Origin: Rhizophagus clarus
Lineage: Eukaryota; Glomeromycota; Glomeromycetes; Glomerales; Glomeraceae
Reading direction: 5' to 3'
DNA length: 64,000 bases
NCBI GenBank assembly: GCA_015698045.1
Contig: BLAL01000300.1
Span: 808,501 to 872,500, forward strand
The notes under the pieces are model-generated. The model did no database searches. It had not been told where the DNA came from and saw only the letters and a list, made by a program, of their open reading frames with translations. Shown piece by piece: positions 13,481 through 25,111 of the stretch. Numbering within the stretch: the stretch's first letter is position 1; each line of letters opens with the position of its first letter. A program made the translations under genes and the position numbers.

Positions 13481-16247
13481 TTAAACTTGATGATGTTTAA
13501 TAGTCCAAGTTTTTACACAGGCATCTTGTCCAATTGATGATATCGTATCATTATCCAAGAATATTACACCAGTTACTGATACTTGATGTGCACCTTTAAT
13601 AGCAATGTTCTTCATTGGTTTTTCTACGCTCCATATATATATATTAGTATCCAATGATCCACTAGCCGCATGAAGTCCATCCGGTGACCATGCAATACTG
13701 TTGACCTTCGCTGTATGAAATACCCATTGTGAAATTTTAATCTATTTTTTTTTAAAAAAGATGTTCATATATTAATAATATTATAAAATTATCATAACAC
13801 AAAAATCGTATGATTATGATTACCTCGTGATTACTAGTGTCATATACTGTAATCTTTCCTTGCGCATCACCTACAGCTAATAATGATCCATCAGGAGAAT
13901 ATGCAATAGCCGATATGGAACTTCTGCCAGTAATTACTTTTTCCTCTTCAAGTTTATCACCATTTACTTTATAAAGTGTCACTTTTGAATCCTATAATTG
14001 AAGATTGAATTATTTTTAATAAAAATGATCTAAAATGATTCACATTTAAAATTGTTTGTCAGATCGGCCCACGTGTAAACCAATTCCGATAATTAAATAA
14101 AAGTGAAATAAATAAATCTTACCTCTCTACCAACAGCAACTGAAGAACCATCCGAATTAATTCCAATAACAGTAGGAGCATGTGGAACTTCTAGAGTGAA
14201 TACGGTATTATCATTTTTGACAATTTCGATACATTTATTAGTTGCTACGAAGATTTTATCATCTTTTATAGCAAACCCTCTCGGTAATCCATTAGTCTTC
14301 ACAACTGATTCACTGTAATGATTAACAAAATGGTTCAATTTATTATATTTATTAGACAATAAAATATCAAATTGCTATTTACCTGAATTTCTTGGTTTCC
14401 GTGCTAATATTCCTAAGAGTATCGTCCATACCAACAGAAAGTACTTTATCATTTGAAGTAACTATTTGACAAATTTGATTTGTATGACCTTCACCATCAA
14501 TTGAAACAGCGCTGCCTTCATCTTCACTCCAAGCATGTTTGACATGAGTTAAGTAACATTATAATCGTAAAAAAATTCTTTTTTCTTTAAGAAAAAAAAA
14601 AAATCATTATCGTCATTAAAGGATATAAATTCTTCCATCGTAACTTCCAGTAAATAATGTATTGCTTTTGTCTTCTCTAGCAAAAGCAGTAATTGCTTTT
14701 TGGTGACCCTAATTATTTATTAAAGTGAATAAATATTTCGTGTCGTATAAATAACATAAGCAATAATTTTAATTTAAAATCACGTACTTTAACCACTTTT
14801 GAAATAGAATTAGATTTTGGATCTAAATAATTAATTTCTCCGGATAATGATAGACTAACAAGAAATTCTCCAGCCCATAAATTTCCTACTTGTTGATTTT
14901 CAATAGTATCAGGAAATTCATACGTTCTATATATATATATTTAAAAGAGAATTTAAGAAAGATATTTAAATGTTATATTTAAACATAAACTAGATTAATA
15001 ACTTACTGAACAACTTTTTGTGCCTCAACATCCCAAATTTTTGCTGTTTTATCTCCTGATGATGTGAGCAATTGTTTGCTATCAGGAGACCATGATACGG
15101 AAAAAATACTACCCTTATGAGAATCTTTTCCAACAACTTCGGAAAGATCAACGAGTTTTTCACCTGCTTCTGCTTCGTATAAAAATAACTTCAATAAAAA
15201 AAAAAAAAAAAGGTTCATTTTAAAATATTAAATAAATATAAATAAAATACAAATAAAATCTAAAGAAATTTACTTTTTTATCTGAACCGACAGTTGCCAG
15301 ACTGCCACCATCAGGAGAAAACTTAACCCCTTGGACAAATGCTGAATGGTCCTTTATCGTGGTTTTTTGTTTAAAGGGTGGCCCATGAAAGAATACAACT
15401 GTAAAATCATCAGATGCTGTGGCAGCTCGCATAGGTCGTTTCTGCCGAATGCTAACGCTATTAATCACTTTAGAGTGGCCACTGATCTCTCCAGCTGATG
15501 ATCCTGTATCGAGCAAAAAGGCATGACCATATCTATATAGAATTTTAATGCAATCAGCAATTCAATCACGATCATATTTATTAAATCCAAACACGGAAAT
15601 TAATGTACCTTTCTTTGCCATTACCTACGGCAATTATTCTTTTACTCTCAAAATCCCAACTAATATCATTGATCCTATCAGCAACAACCTTAATTTCATG
15701 CTTCAAAATATGTTCATCTTGAATCGCATCCCAAATTCGAACATTTCCATGAATATCTAAATTAATATAAATTACGTCAATTCTACTGAATAGAGCTATT
15801 GATGTCTAAAATAAAGTTACCAATTTACCCCCGGATGCGACGTAGTAACCACTTGGAGAATAACGTGCAACAGTAGTATTTGCTGAATGACCAGTATATT
15901 CCTTTACAATGACCGGATTCTACATTGAGCAGAATAAAAAAGAAAATTTTTAAAAATAACGAATCAATGCATAAACGATAAATGTTACGTTAATTTATAA
16001 CTTACAGCCAAATTCCTGATGAAAACGGTTTTGCCGTTTGTATAAAGAAAAGTTTCTCCTTTCGGGTCAACTCCAAGTTGAATAGCCTGACCACGAGAAG
16101 TAGCTGGGGTACAAGCAAAAATACTCTCTAAAAAAATAATATATATATATATAACATACATATATGTATATATAAACGATAAAAATAATTATTGTAAAGC
16201 AAAAAAAAAAACATTGTGTAGTAATTATTACTTTGACTATAAGACAT
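13481..16247 (-). CDS. AIP1: Actin-interacting protein 1 (AIP1/WDR1), 12 exons
   Basis: AIP1 works with cofilin to disassemble actin filaments in the cytosol and at cortical actin; the family folds into two seven-bladed WD40 propellers of about 600 residues. I built the model by hand: exons 16247-16232, 16127-16006, 15919-15829, 15756-15609, 15532-15274, 15188-15007, 14926-14788, 14708-14627, 14536-14383, 14312-14123, 13991-13824 and 13741-13481. Every phase matches, giving 603 residues. Landmarks are the start MSYSQKSIFA, DPKGETFLYTNGK, GHSKVINSVSIRQ, SWSPDSKQLLTSSGDKTAKI, GHTNQIC, and the last blade ending VKTWTIKHHQV. WD40 signatures (GH...SPDG...W/Y-D) recur along the chain. The ATG is in an AAAATG context. 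All introns are GT-AG except 14537-14626, which is AT-AC. The gene is complete with no sign of decay. Identity is firm from family knowledge. Confidence 0.95.
14537..14626 (-). other. U12-type (minor spliceosome) AT-AC intron in AIP1
   Basis: This 90-bp intron has no GT donor near the exon end. It starts ATATCCTTT, the U12 donor consensus, and ends AAAC. At 14556-14548 (minus strand) it has TTACTTAAC, one base off the U12 branch-site consensus TTCCTTAAC, with the branch about 12 bases from the 3' end. Removing it joins GGA AGA ATT T to AT GCT TGG, giving GRIYAW, which restores the conserved WD40 strand. No GT-AG choice in this interval keeps that frame and the protein. Confidence 0.9.
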
Positions 16248-16989
16248 TTTCCGAAACGCAATGTAAAGAGTTGGGAAAAATTGCTTTTCCAAGTTTTATA
16301 GCTGCAATTACTGATCGGCAATTTTTTTTTTTTTACTTATTTTGGTCACGGGAAGTGATATTAACTAATATTAATTAACGCTCGGTTCCTAAACAAGAGC
16401 GTGATGTAAATAGCCTTAACCACACTAGGGGACTGGGGACCTGGGGGACCAGTATCAGTACTGTGCCGCATATATATACAAAGTTTACTTTATTCATATT
16501 TTATTCGGCTACAATCTGCGATATAATGATTTGTGATGTATATACCTAACATAATGTAATAAAATTGTGTGAAAAATTAGCGAAAGACATCGCCAAAAAT
16601 TCATATTTTTATTGTTCCAATACATGCAAATAAAATTGTAGAGTTATAACAAGTACTTGAACATCTGATTATGCCATCATGCGCGCGTTCTACTTTAGAA
16701 CGCGATTATTATTTTTCCAATGCGCACCGGGTTAACCATGTAATGAATATTAACAAGATCTTGAACAAATTACCTAATCATTATGTAAAATACCTGACAA
16801 TATAATGAAAGAAATTCTAATATTTTCTCTATAATTATTCTTGGCATTAACAAAAACCAATAAGGTATAAAATTATGCTGTACCTATAAAATAACTATCT
16901 TTATCTTCTATTCTATTCTAATTAAAACCTAACTGTGTTCAACCAAATGTACAGTAAGAAAGAAGAATATTAATTTATCTGATCATTCA
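16248..16989. other. Intergenic, AIP1 promoter side
   Basis: Spacer of about 740 bp between the AIP1 start and the 3' end of the next minus-strand gene model. It contains a G-rich patch at 16430-16465 and a perfect inverted repeat CGCGTTCT / AGAACGCG with a 5-base loop at 16684-16704. No gene seen. Confidence 0.5.
16684..16704. repeat. 8-bp perfect inverted repeat, 5-base loop
   Basis: CGCGTTCT, ACTTT, AGAACGCG. It is G+C-rich for its surroundings and could be a protein-binding palindrome or a transposon end; there is nothing else to support either. Confidence 0.5.
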
Positions 16990-17679
16990 TCAAATTTTCA
17001 TCTGATTTTCTTTTTTTAGGTGATGTGTTTGGAGTGCTGATAGATTGTCTTCTTGATAAATATAATTATGTTTTCTCCTCAACTTTGCATGCTTAACTTT
17101 AAGATTCGTACAATAATCCGTGAGATTGCTCAATCGGTGCTGTAAAAAAATTAAATTCGATAAGTATGATGAGACATATACATTAGAAAGGGTAAATGAA
17201 TAACAAACCTCTAGAGAACGTAACATCACACGCATTGCCTCGTATGCAGGCAATTCTTTTATTTAGGCAGGAAAAGAAACCTTGTCGATTATCCTAAAAC
17301 GATAAATTTCCGGAGTCAGGACATCCATCGCATATAGATTCATCTGTAAACCTGTGACATAAGAGTGCACATCTTGTTAGTAGTCTTATAATGGTTACTC
17401 TTTGAAGTTAAAACATTTACCGATTACTTGACATCCGAATACAATAACTTTCATATAATCAGTTGATGGTAAGACAAGAAAGGTTTTCATTACTCTGTTG
17501 TCCTAAAATATTAAGAAATAAATACATTTAGCACATAAAGATAAGCATCATATATAATTAAACTTTGAAGTAGGCGACTAATTGCTCACCTTTTCCTTTA
17601 TTCTTGAAGTACTTTTCTTGCGTTTATCATTATTATACAAAATATTTGTTACACACTTCCTTTTAGTCGCGTTTGACAT
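16990..17679 (-). pseudogene. Four-exon orphan gene with one in-frame stop
   Basis: Exons 17679-17590, 17502-17421, 17351-17209 and 17139-16990 splice with correct GT-AG sites and matching phases from an ATG (MSNATKRKC...) to a TGA. One TAA at 17265-17263, after VSFPA, interrupts the third exon; the frame then continues IKELPAYEAM to the end. Apart from that stop the product is about 153 residues: a Lys/Arg-rich N-terminus, a central part with FLVLPSTDYMKVIVFGCQV and MDVLTPEIYRF, and a C-terminal heptad-like helix (LTDYCTNLKVKHAKLRRKH). I think this belongs to a multicopy family of mycorrhizal fungi with unknown function, but I cannot name it. It may be newly dead, or expressed as a protein truncated at residue 86. 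Confidence 0.6.
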
Positions 17680-19108
17680 TATTAAATTCCCATTGTTCTG
17701 AAAATCTCCATAAAAGTAATCGAAGTAGAAGTTACATTAGCCGTTCTTCCATATTCCTTTTTCCAATTCCGAGCTAGAGTCCGATCTGGTCGAGAACCTA
17801 ATTCATAAAATTTTGTAAATTAGTAATATTTCCGACTAGTACCTTCACAATTTTCCACTTTCAATTATTACGATCCTATTAGATTGACCTAGAGTCTTGA
17901 ACAGGAGATAATCTTAGAGATTATCCGTGCTCCAATAAGACTAAGTGCTTGAACGTCAGACAATCCTGGAAATTGCAAGCACCCCAGCACTAGTTTCGTA
18001 TCTCGTCCTAGAGACTTGAACAAACAGGAATCCTGTAGATCTAAGCCGCACCACCAAATATTTTTTAATAAAAAATTATTGAACTTGCCTGTTTATATTG
18101 ATCATGTAACTGTCGTGCCTTTATACTCCTATTGCCATCCTTCTTATAAATGATAATCTCGAGAGAAATAAGATAATAACCAATTTTATTAGCGAAAGAT
18201 TCCGCGTCGCATTCTTCTAAAAAATCTATAATATTCCATTGCGATCGAAATATTCATGCACTCATTTTTTTGACATGAACTGAAAGGTTACTGAAATACT
18301 GATTGAGACACTATTAGACGCGACAGATTATAAACAAGGAGAAAATAATTTTCAGGCATAAAGGCGTTGAGGTTCATTTATTTTATTTTATTTATACGGA
18401 TGTTGAGGTTCATAGCCACGCGTGTCTAGTTTCTACATACAAATTGATGGATCAGGACTTCAGGAGTTGGTTAAGATTTATGCACTAACCACGATCACAT
18501 GTTAATTTGCTGGAGTATTTCCGAAAGGAGTTAGCTCAATAGCATTTAAAGAATAGGTATACAAATCACGTGCAAATTTCTCGTATAACTAATTTCTGCG
18601 AAAATTATAATCGTGTCATAATTTCTAATTAAAACTATGGGAATCAGGACAATTCCGTATTTTAACCTTAAGACAAGGACAAGTTTTAAATACGCGGTTG
18701 CTAATCAATATTTTTTAGGTTCAAAACGATTCGCATACATTTGATATAAATATACAGTAAGTAATATAACAAATTAACATTCATTTTATTTATGATGATT
18801 TTTCTCAGATGAGTTCCACTAAACTTGAAATAATAGTTTTATGAATTATGAGTGGTCAATTAAAGCAAAAAATTTATTTTGACTTTGCAATAATTAAAAT
18901 TATTACAAAGAAAATGAATATTTTAATACAAAAAATCTTCCATTTAACCAAAATAATGGGAGCTTCATATGATGCTTCAATGCCAAATTAATTTTGCCTA
19001 CATAATAATTAAAAACAACATAAATTTATTGGGCTGAAAACAAAACAAAGTAAATCCGAATAATACATACATATGCAAGAAAAAAAGTAACATGAAAGTG
19101 CTTTCCAA
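17680..19108. other. Intergenic with a short imperfect repeat
   Basis: No gene recognised. Near 17700-17790 (-) there is a short coding-like stretch (containing RTLARNWKKEYG) in a frame that does not join the downstream gene model; it may be a lost 5' part. A repeat block lies at 17886-18053. AATAAA on the minus strand at 19030-19025 is a likely poly(A) signal for the small secreted protein gene. Confidence 0.5.
17886..18053. repeat. Three imperfect ~50-bp direct copies
   Basis: Units start at about 17886, 17939 and 18004. They share GACCTAGAG / GACTAAGTG / GTCCTAGAG, then CTTGAAC, an AATC block and a C-rich end (GCTCC / CACCCC / CGCACC). The copies are clear but diverged. Their origin is unknown; I considered tRNA-derived sequence but cannot fold any copy into a cloverleaf. 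Confidence 0.45.
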
Positions 19109-19372
19109 TTATTTGGGGGGTGAACAAACACCGCATCTACCACCACTAAAAAATTTACATTCACTAGGAGAATTAAAATCACAGAAATGACCTTCACCAA
19201 ACCGTTGGGCACAAACTTTTGGAGATCTGCAACAAGTTTTACCGCCACATTGTTCACAAATACCCTTAGCACATGATTTATATGTGTCGGCGAGTTTTGG
19301 TTTATCATCATCTGCCAAAATGACGATAGCAAAGAGGACGATCAGTAAGAATAAAAAGAGGTTGAATTTCAT
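19109..19372 (-). CDS. Small secreted cysteine-rich protein, candidate effector
   Basis: An 87-residue protein. I start at ATG 19372-19370; the open frame extends two codons further only through a GTG. Residues 1-20 (MKFNLFLFLLIVLFAIVILA) are a typical signal peptide. The mature part has ten cysteines (C34, C39, C42, C47, C48, C54, C64, C72, C80, C83) including a CC pair, with short Gly/Lys loops, which suggests five disulphides and a knottin-like fold. It ends CGVCSPPK and has no transmembrane segment or GPI signal. In mycorrhizal fungi such proteins are candidates for apoplastic or symbiotic effectors, but antimicrobial or wall-associated roles are equally possible. The gene is single-exon and intact. 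I recognise no named family. Confidence 0.75.
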   Translation of the reverse strand: MKFNLFLFLLIVLFAIVILADDDKPKLADTYKSCAKGICEQCGGKTCCRSPKVCAQRFGEGHFCDFNSPSECKFFSGGRCGVCSPPK

Positions 19373-20563
19373 TTTCACTTTTTTTCGTATTTCTTGTAAT
19401 TCTTTTTTTTTTTTTTCTCTTAATGTAAAAATTGTGCGTAATCGAAACGATTTATAAAAATAAAATCAGTTGAGGCTTAGACTATTGGGACTCATAAAAG
19501 TGCATCAGCAAATAATTTTTAAATGACACGTTTTGTTTATTTTCAAAATCTTTTGGTGTCTGCTAAGCATCACTTTTATCTGCTAAAATCTTTATCAATA
19601 ATTCTCTAAAAACGACACGTTTTATTTATTCTTAAAATTGATACGTACTTTCAAGAGGAAAACATGCTTGGGTTTTTGAATTTTTGCACCCATTTATTAG
19701 TAGTTTGATTATTCAGGCATTTAAATCATTAACATTTAATTATGTGATAAGGTAGTATGATTATTCCAGATGTTATTATAGCATTGGTAATTAGTTTAGC
19801 ACTTATTTAGCCATAATTAATCATGTTGTTGTTTGATATAACTTCTTCACACAATAGCGGATTGGCATTACCAATTAGATTTGTATATATTATATTAATT
19901 TCCTTCTTTAGTTCTTTTTCTTTTCTTTTTTTCGAGATTAGTTATTAATTAATTAAAACAAATGATTTTTTTCGTATTAGGATAATCTTAATTTCGAAAG
20001 TTGAAACGGGTTGGGGACAATTTGGTAAAGTTGGTCATATATTGTATTTAAAGGAATGACCAGTAAACATCGTTTACTTATAATTGTTAATAAAATTATT
20101 TTATTATTAAATTTATTATTATTTTCAAATTTTAACGATTACTAAAATCACAGTTATAAATTAAAACATAGATTAATTGCTGTGATAAGTAATAGTATTA
20201 ATATTAACATTTTTTATTTTTCATACTTTTCTCATTTTTATTATATTTGTAATAACTTTTAAACTCGTATATAAACTTTTTTTAACTCTTAATATGATCA
20301 AGCCTTATCTATATGTTACATTTAACATAAGCAGCCGTCTAATCCTATTAATAAGTATACCCCACACAATAATATGTAATTAGTTTTTCATATCTCTTTA
20401 TTAGTACATAATCATAAACTATTAAGCCTTATTCAAAATTTTCAAAATAATGTGGTTTGATATGTAGCTTTTTTAATTTATTAATACTGAATAACCCAAC
20501 ACATACAGTATTTTGCTATCTATTTTTTCACTGACTGATGTAAAATGTCCGGAAATGTCGGAT

Positions 20564-20676
20564 AATGTCCGGAAATTTGCAATATTCCGGATGTTGTGAG
20601 TTGTGACACTGATTTTCAGAAATTTCTAGGAGAGTATCCAGAAAGTATCTGAAATATTGCAATTTTTCCGGACATT
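20564..20676. repeat. Inverted repeat with AATGTCCGGAAA arms
   Basis: The left arm 20564-20587 (AATGTCCGGAAATTTGCAAT...) pairs with the right arm 20651-20676, whose complement reads AATGTCCGGAAAAATTGCAAT..., with about two differences. An extra AATGTCCGG copy sits just left at 20544. The layout suggests a small hairpin element or MITE remnant. Confidence 0.5.
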
Positions 20677-21396
20677 CTTTTTTACGTGTTTTTTTTTCAG
20701 GGCGATATTAGATAACTGATCATATTTTCTTTTTTGTAATTACGTTATTCTCATTAAGGAAAACTATCTTTGTAAAAAATTTCTAAAAAAAACAAAAAAT
20801 AATTTGATACATCGCTTTATTGTCCATAAATTTTTATGCAAATCAACAATATTTGAGTTCTTTCTCTCTGATTCATGTACTCCTTATTTTTCTGTTGCAC
20901 AATTTTATTTTTCCGTTTTAATAAAAAGCCGTTCGGGACTTCGGGTTTTCTTTTTTATTGACATCCTCGCGTTCCTCAAGTTAAAAATAAAACATAAAAG
21001 TCGTTCCATGTATAATCATTTGCGAATTTGTATAAAGGGAATAAAATGAAGATTTTTATAGAAAAAGAGATCAAGATATCAATTTGATTGATAATCGATT
21101 AATACTTGCAGTAGATAACAAGGTATTTTCTCATAACGTATATATATATATTATGTTCAAATGTTTATGCATAAAACATTAAATTTTTTTGGAAATTTCC
21201 CGTTCATTTTGAAATTTTTCGTCAATACACATATTTAATTAATAAAAATAGATTTGAATCTTAAAAAAGAAAGAAAGATTGATTTTTAAATTCTTTTTTT
21301 TTTTTTGGATGTATAAACGAGTAAAAATAATAATGACAATGATTTTCTAAATATGGAGATGGTCGCGATGTCGATCGTTCCTAATGAAAAAGAACC

Positions 21397-21405
21397 ATAT
21401 AAAAA
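21397..21405 (+). promoter_or_regulatory. TATA-like element of the ML-domain gene
   Basis: ATATAAAAA lies about 55 bases upstream of the ATG at 21456. The position suits a TATA box with a very short 5' leader. Confidence 0.3.
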
Positions 21406-21455
21406 CGGTATCATTTTTTCCGTATAATCTCCACGTATTTTATAAAAAATAAAAA

Positions 21456-22038
21456 ATGAATATAATAATTTTTATCTTGTTTTATGCGACATTTACATTT
21501 GGTACATCATCACCTATATCTATAATAAGACGTCAAGATCCACTTAGCGGTTTTAAACCGTGTAATAATGGAATTAACTTCCCGAATGAAATTACATTAT
21601 ATACTTATACACCCAATCCAATTGTCGTGGGTCAAGCGGTCACCGTTCGTATGGCCGGTAAAGCAAACGTGCCTATTGTAAAAGGCGCTTTGATAAAATA
21701 TAATGTTTTTTACAATAATAAACAATTGCTGGAGCACAGCAATGATTTTTGCGATGAAGTCGTCACGCCAGCTGGATTTACCTGTCCGGTTGAGGGTGAT
21801 TTTGATTTTACTAATAACTTTCCGATGGATGCCCCTAACGCTAATAACGGTCCTAATACCATAATGGAATTGTTTATAAGGATGGATAGTAAGTTCTTAA
21901 TATTATAAAATTTTAATTTTATAAAATTTTGTTCATCAATAACTTTTTTTTTTTTTTATCCTATTTTTTTATACAGTTTCAAATCCTGATGGCACGGACT
22001 TATCTTGTATTGAAGGAAACGTTCAGTTTTCTTCTTAA
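21456..22038 (+). CDS. Secreted ML-domain (MD-2/NPC2-like) lipid-binding protein
   Basis: Two exons, 21456-21888 and 21977-22038, join across a GT-AG intron (21889-21976) in phase 1, giving 164 residues. ML proteins bind single lipids such as phosphatidylglycerol, phosphatidylinositol or sterols in a beta-sandwich pocket. An N-terminal signal peptide (IIFILFYATFTFG) is followed by the mature domain: FKPCNNG, a strand pattern NEITLYTYTPNPIVVGQAVTVRM, the FCDEVVTPAGFTCPV segment typical of the fold, and DLSCIEGNVQFSS at the end. Cysteines in these four places match two conserved disulphides. The length fits the family. Such genes are multicopy in mycorrhizal fungi. The protein is likely secreted or vacuolar; its ligand cannot be read from sequence. 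Confidence 0.85.
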
Positions 22039-23817
22039 CATAATATTTTTTTTTTGTATAAAATTTTTTACACGTATATATATATCTTTTTTTTTGTTGT
22101 GAATGTAACAAAAATAAAATACGTTATACGATCGGAAGTTGATTCGATTATTTAAGAACATTCGTTTTCAGTGTGAAAATGTATATGATGTAAATGTACA
22201 ACAAGTTCAAAGGTCACGAAATTAATGCATAAAAATATATTAGTATATTATATAGTCATTCCCAATGGAAAAAAAAGTGAATAACATTATATTTTTACTT
22301 TTCTTTGAGATAATTTGCAAAGGAAAATTGTTATTATTGCAGATGATGATTTAAACAATTGTTTTATTAATTACACTTTATAACTTTTATAAAACCAATA
22401 AGTCGAATAACTAAGAGCTTTAAAAACCCAGCATTATAAGTTATTCCCATCTATTACTGTAACTCCCAATGAATCTTTAAAGCTTAGAATTTATTTTATT
22501 GAATTTAGTCCAACCATTATATATATATGTGTACATATATTATATAAAGAAAAGAATTTTCAGTTATTACACGTTACAAACGAAAGCATATTAGAAATAA
22601 TATAAATATTCTGATATTTTGTAATTTATTTTCCAACTGTATATTATATCGTGTAATTATGGTACACACAGATATCGACGATACAACTTTTATATTTACA
22701 TGATAAACCTACATCTTTTACACATGTGAAGATGAAGTCTGATCAAGTGAAACTGCCCACGCCTATTTTTTATAAACTATCAGGCCAAGCCAATTGTAAT
22801 CTTGTTATTTACATGAGAATCCATAAAAGAAAATTTAAAGGTAAATTAAAAAAAAAAAGTTGAAGTACTGAGACGTGTTTTTCTATTTGGACTCTTGGAA
22901 TCTCTATTGCGATCGCGTTCGTGGCGATATTATTATCCTTTTCCGGCAACGAGCAGCCAGGCAGTTTTGGTAACTGAAGAAATATTGAGATCATAAAAAG
23001 ACAAACTCTCGCTGTCTTATTTTGGAAACTAATCCTGTGAGCGTTTTCAGTACCGCTTGATGAATAATGAATGGTTATTGGGTTTAAATACACAAAAACA
23101 TAACTTCCGAGATATTTAAAATAACAAATCTGTTAAAACATAGAACTGAACTGTAAACCTTAAAAATCTAAACTAAGACGCTATTATTATTTTATTTTTT
23201 TATTTTAGCCATCTTTCTGTTTTTTCACAAAAAAAATACAATTATTATTTCTGAACTATTTAATCTCAAAAACACCTACACTAATAAATTCGAAATTCAA
23301 TTAATTCACAAATGATTTAAAATTTGCTACATAAAAAATTCCAAACTTAATTTTTCCTAAAAAATTGCTAGTTTATATAACTTTAGAAACTATAAAATTA
23401 AAGTATCTACTTTATTGTTATATACTAAAGCTTTTCTAATGTAATTTAAAAACCTTGTATTATTGAATGGTTTTTCCATGTTAATGGTATTCATTGTATG
23501 TCGATATCGATATGATTTAGTCAATTAACATAAATTTTGCTCAACTCACTTAATCCACCGAAATTTTTTAGCTTCTTTATGTTCTTTCAAGCCTTTTCTG
23601 TTGTATAAAATGCATTATTTTCAGAAATTTCTACAGTTCTCTCAACAGAACTTGTTTCATAAGAGATTTTATATTCACTCTCACATATAAATGGTTAATT
23701 ATGGCTTCTGATAACTTTTTTTTTTAAAAAAAAAAATTCTACATCTACCTCCATATAGATTTAATTGTTTTTCCCGATCCAACGAGCTGGTTGAAGTGGT
23801 ATTATTTATATTATTTA
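22039..23817. other. Intergenic, no gene recognised
   Basis: Downstream of the ML gene. It includes a minus-strand open frame at 22809-23093 without recognisable features and a poly(T)/poly(A) palindrome near 23720. Nothing else stands out. Confidence 0.5.
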
Positions 23818-24130
23818 CAATAAAACAATGTAAGTAACACGATCAAGATGTAAACGAAAAATATATGAAGGAAATCTAGGCTTTCCAATATCCTTCAATA
23901 AACACTGTTGTCTTAAGAATTGAAATACTTTCATATGCTGATCGTGCCCATAATTCCCACTATACCATTCTTTCTCTAAAGCATACTAAAAAAAAAATAC
24001 TGTTTACAAAAATCATTAATTTCTTTTACTGCTTGTTCTTGTATTTGAATGTATTTGAAGTTAAACACTCTCTCGTTAAATTTGGTATTATGAAAATGTT
24101 GATCTATAATTTCCAAAACCTTTTTTGCGT
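23818..24130 (-). pseudogene. Coding-like remnant, two exon-like pieces
   Basis: On the minus strand about 24130-24010 reads KVLEIIDQHFHNTKF and then IQIQEQAVKEINDF, followed by a possible GT donor. A T-rich acceptor leads into 23985-23821, which reads YALEKEWYSGNYGHDQHMKV and ends LDRVTYIVL. The pieces are hydrophilic, without low complexity, and splice plausibly, so they look like real protein. I find no start, and sequence further upstream breaks down. The family is unknown; a fragment of a transposon or Crinkler-like gene is possible. Confidence 0.35.
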
Positions 24131-25111
24131 TATTTCTTTAGACAATCTTTTCTGACTATGTGGTATAAATGTTGTTTCAATGAAATGTGCAACAAGTGAA
24201 TTATATATAATTTGCTGAACCTTTTAATATCGTTTCAATAGCACGTTGCATGTGCTATCAACATAATTGAATTTTGCACTTGGTCATGCACGTTGCGCTG
24301 CAAAGTTCTATGCGAAGTCCTAATCTGTCAAAAAAAAAAAAATTGTGGTTCTATATGTTTACAATCTTCCTCTGAACTAGTACTTACAAGCTGCATTCAA
24401 ATAAATGAAATCATTGTTATTTGGTATTTACAATCACTTGCAAACTATAATGGTGATGGTAGGCCAGATACCCGCTACGTGAAAAATTTCTTTATCATCG
24501 AATAATCGAACATCTTTCAACATTGTTAGAATAATTAAGGAACTATTGATGAATATTAGGCTGAAGTCATAGTTTTATATTATTGATTACCTTATACCAA
24601 CTTTAAATTTGTAGGTGATTTTGTTAATTTAGATGTGACTCTATCCAATCAAAGTTATCATTTCCAAACGTTACTTCGTAAAATTTAAATAGGGAGGAAA
24701 TGTGTTGGACAATATATTTTCGTTCTATGATTTTTCTTTGAAGTTTGGGGATAAATTAACCATATTGCAACTAGAATTTGAAAACAAGATTAATCATCAA
24801 ATCATCTAAAGGGTAACAATAATTAGGAAAAAAACCTTACTAGTACAATAGAATCTTTTCGCAATAAAGACGAAATCCATTGTCTCCATCTTCAATACTT
24901 TGCATTATTTCCGACTTCAATACCCTTTAATTCCTATAATACGGTTAAAAGATGTTTAGCATTTTTCTGCTTCATATTTACTATTAATTAATATTATGGA
25001 ATACCTTCAAAACATCGATGTAATTATTCGAGGATTCTGTCCACATAGACGATTTACTTGATTATACTTTAATGTTTGCCTTATCACATTAAGGTACTGA
25101 CAGCCCTCTCA
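24131..25111. other. Decayed DNA between coding-like fragments
   Basis: Probably part of the same decayed minus-strand locus as the fragments on either side. Only short frames survive. No RNA gene or repeat seen. Confidence 0.35.

Larger units (their letters stand above)
19373..21455. other. Intergenic with a diverged inverted repeat
   Basis: About 2 kb between the divergently transcribed secreted-protein genes. It holds both promoters and an inverted repeat at 20564-20676. An open frame at 20804-21049 is low-complexity and not supported as a gene. Confidence 0.5.

Noticed and set aside
14537..14626. Reading the AIP1 AT-AC intron as a frameshifted pseudogene
   Set aside because: The other eleven exons are intact and in phase, and both ends plus the branch site match the U12 consensus, so a splice explanation is far better than decay.
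17880..18060. Possible tRNA genes in the CTTGAAC repeats
   Set aside because: No unit can be folded into acceptor, D, anticodon and T arms on either strand.
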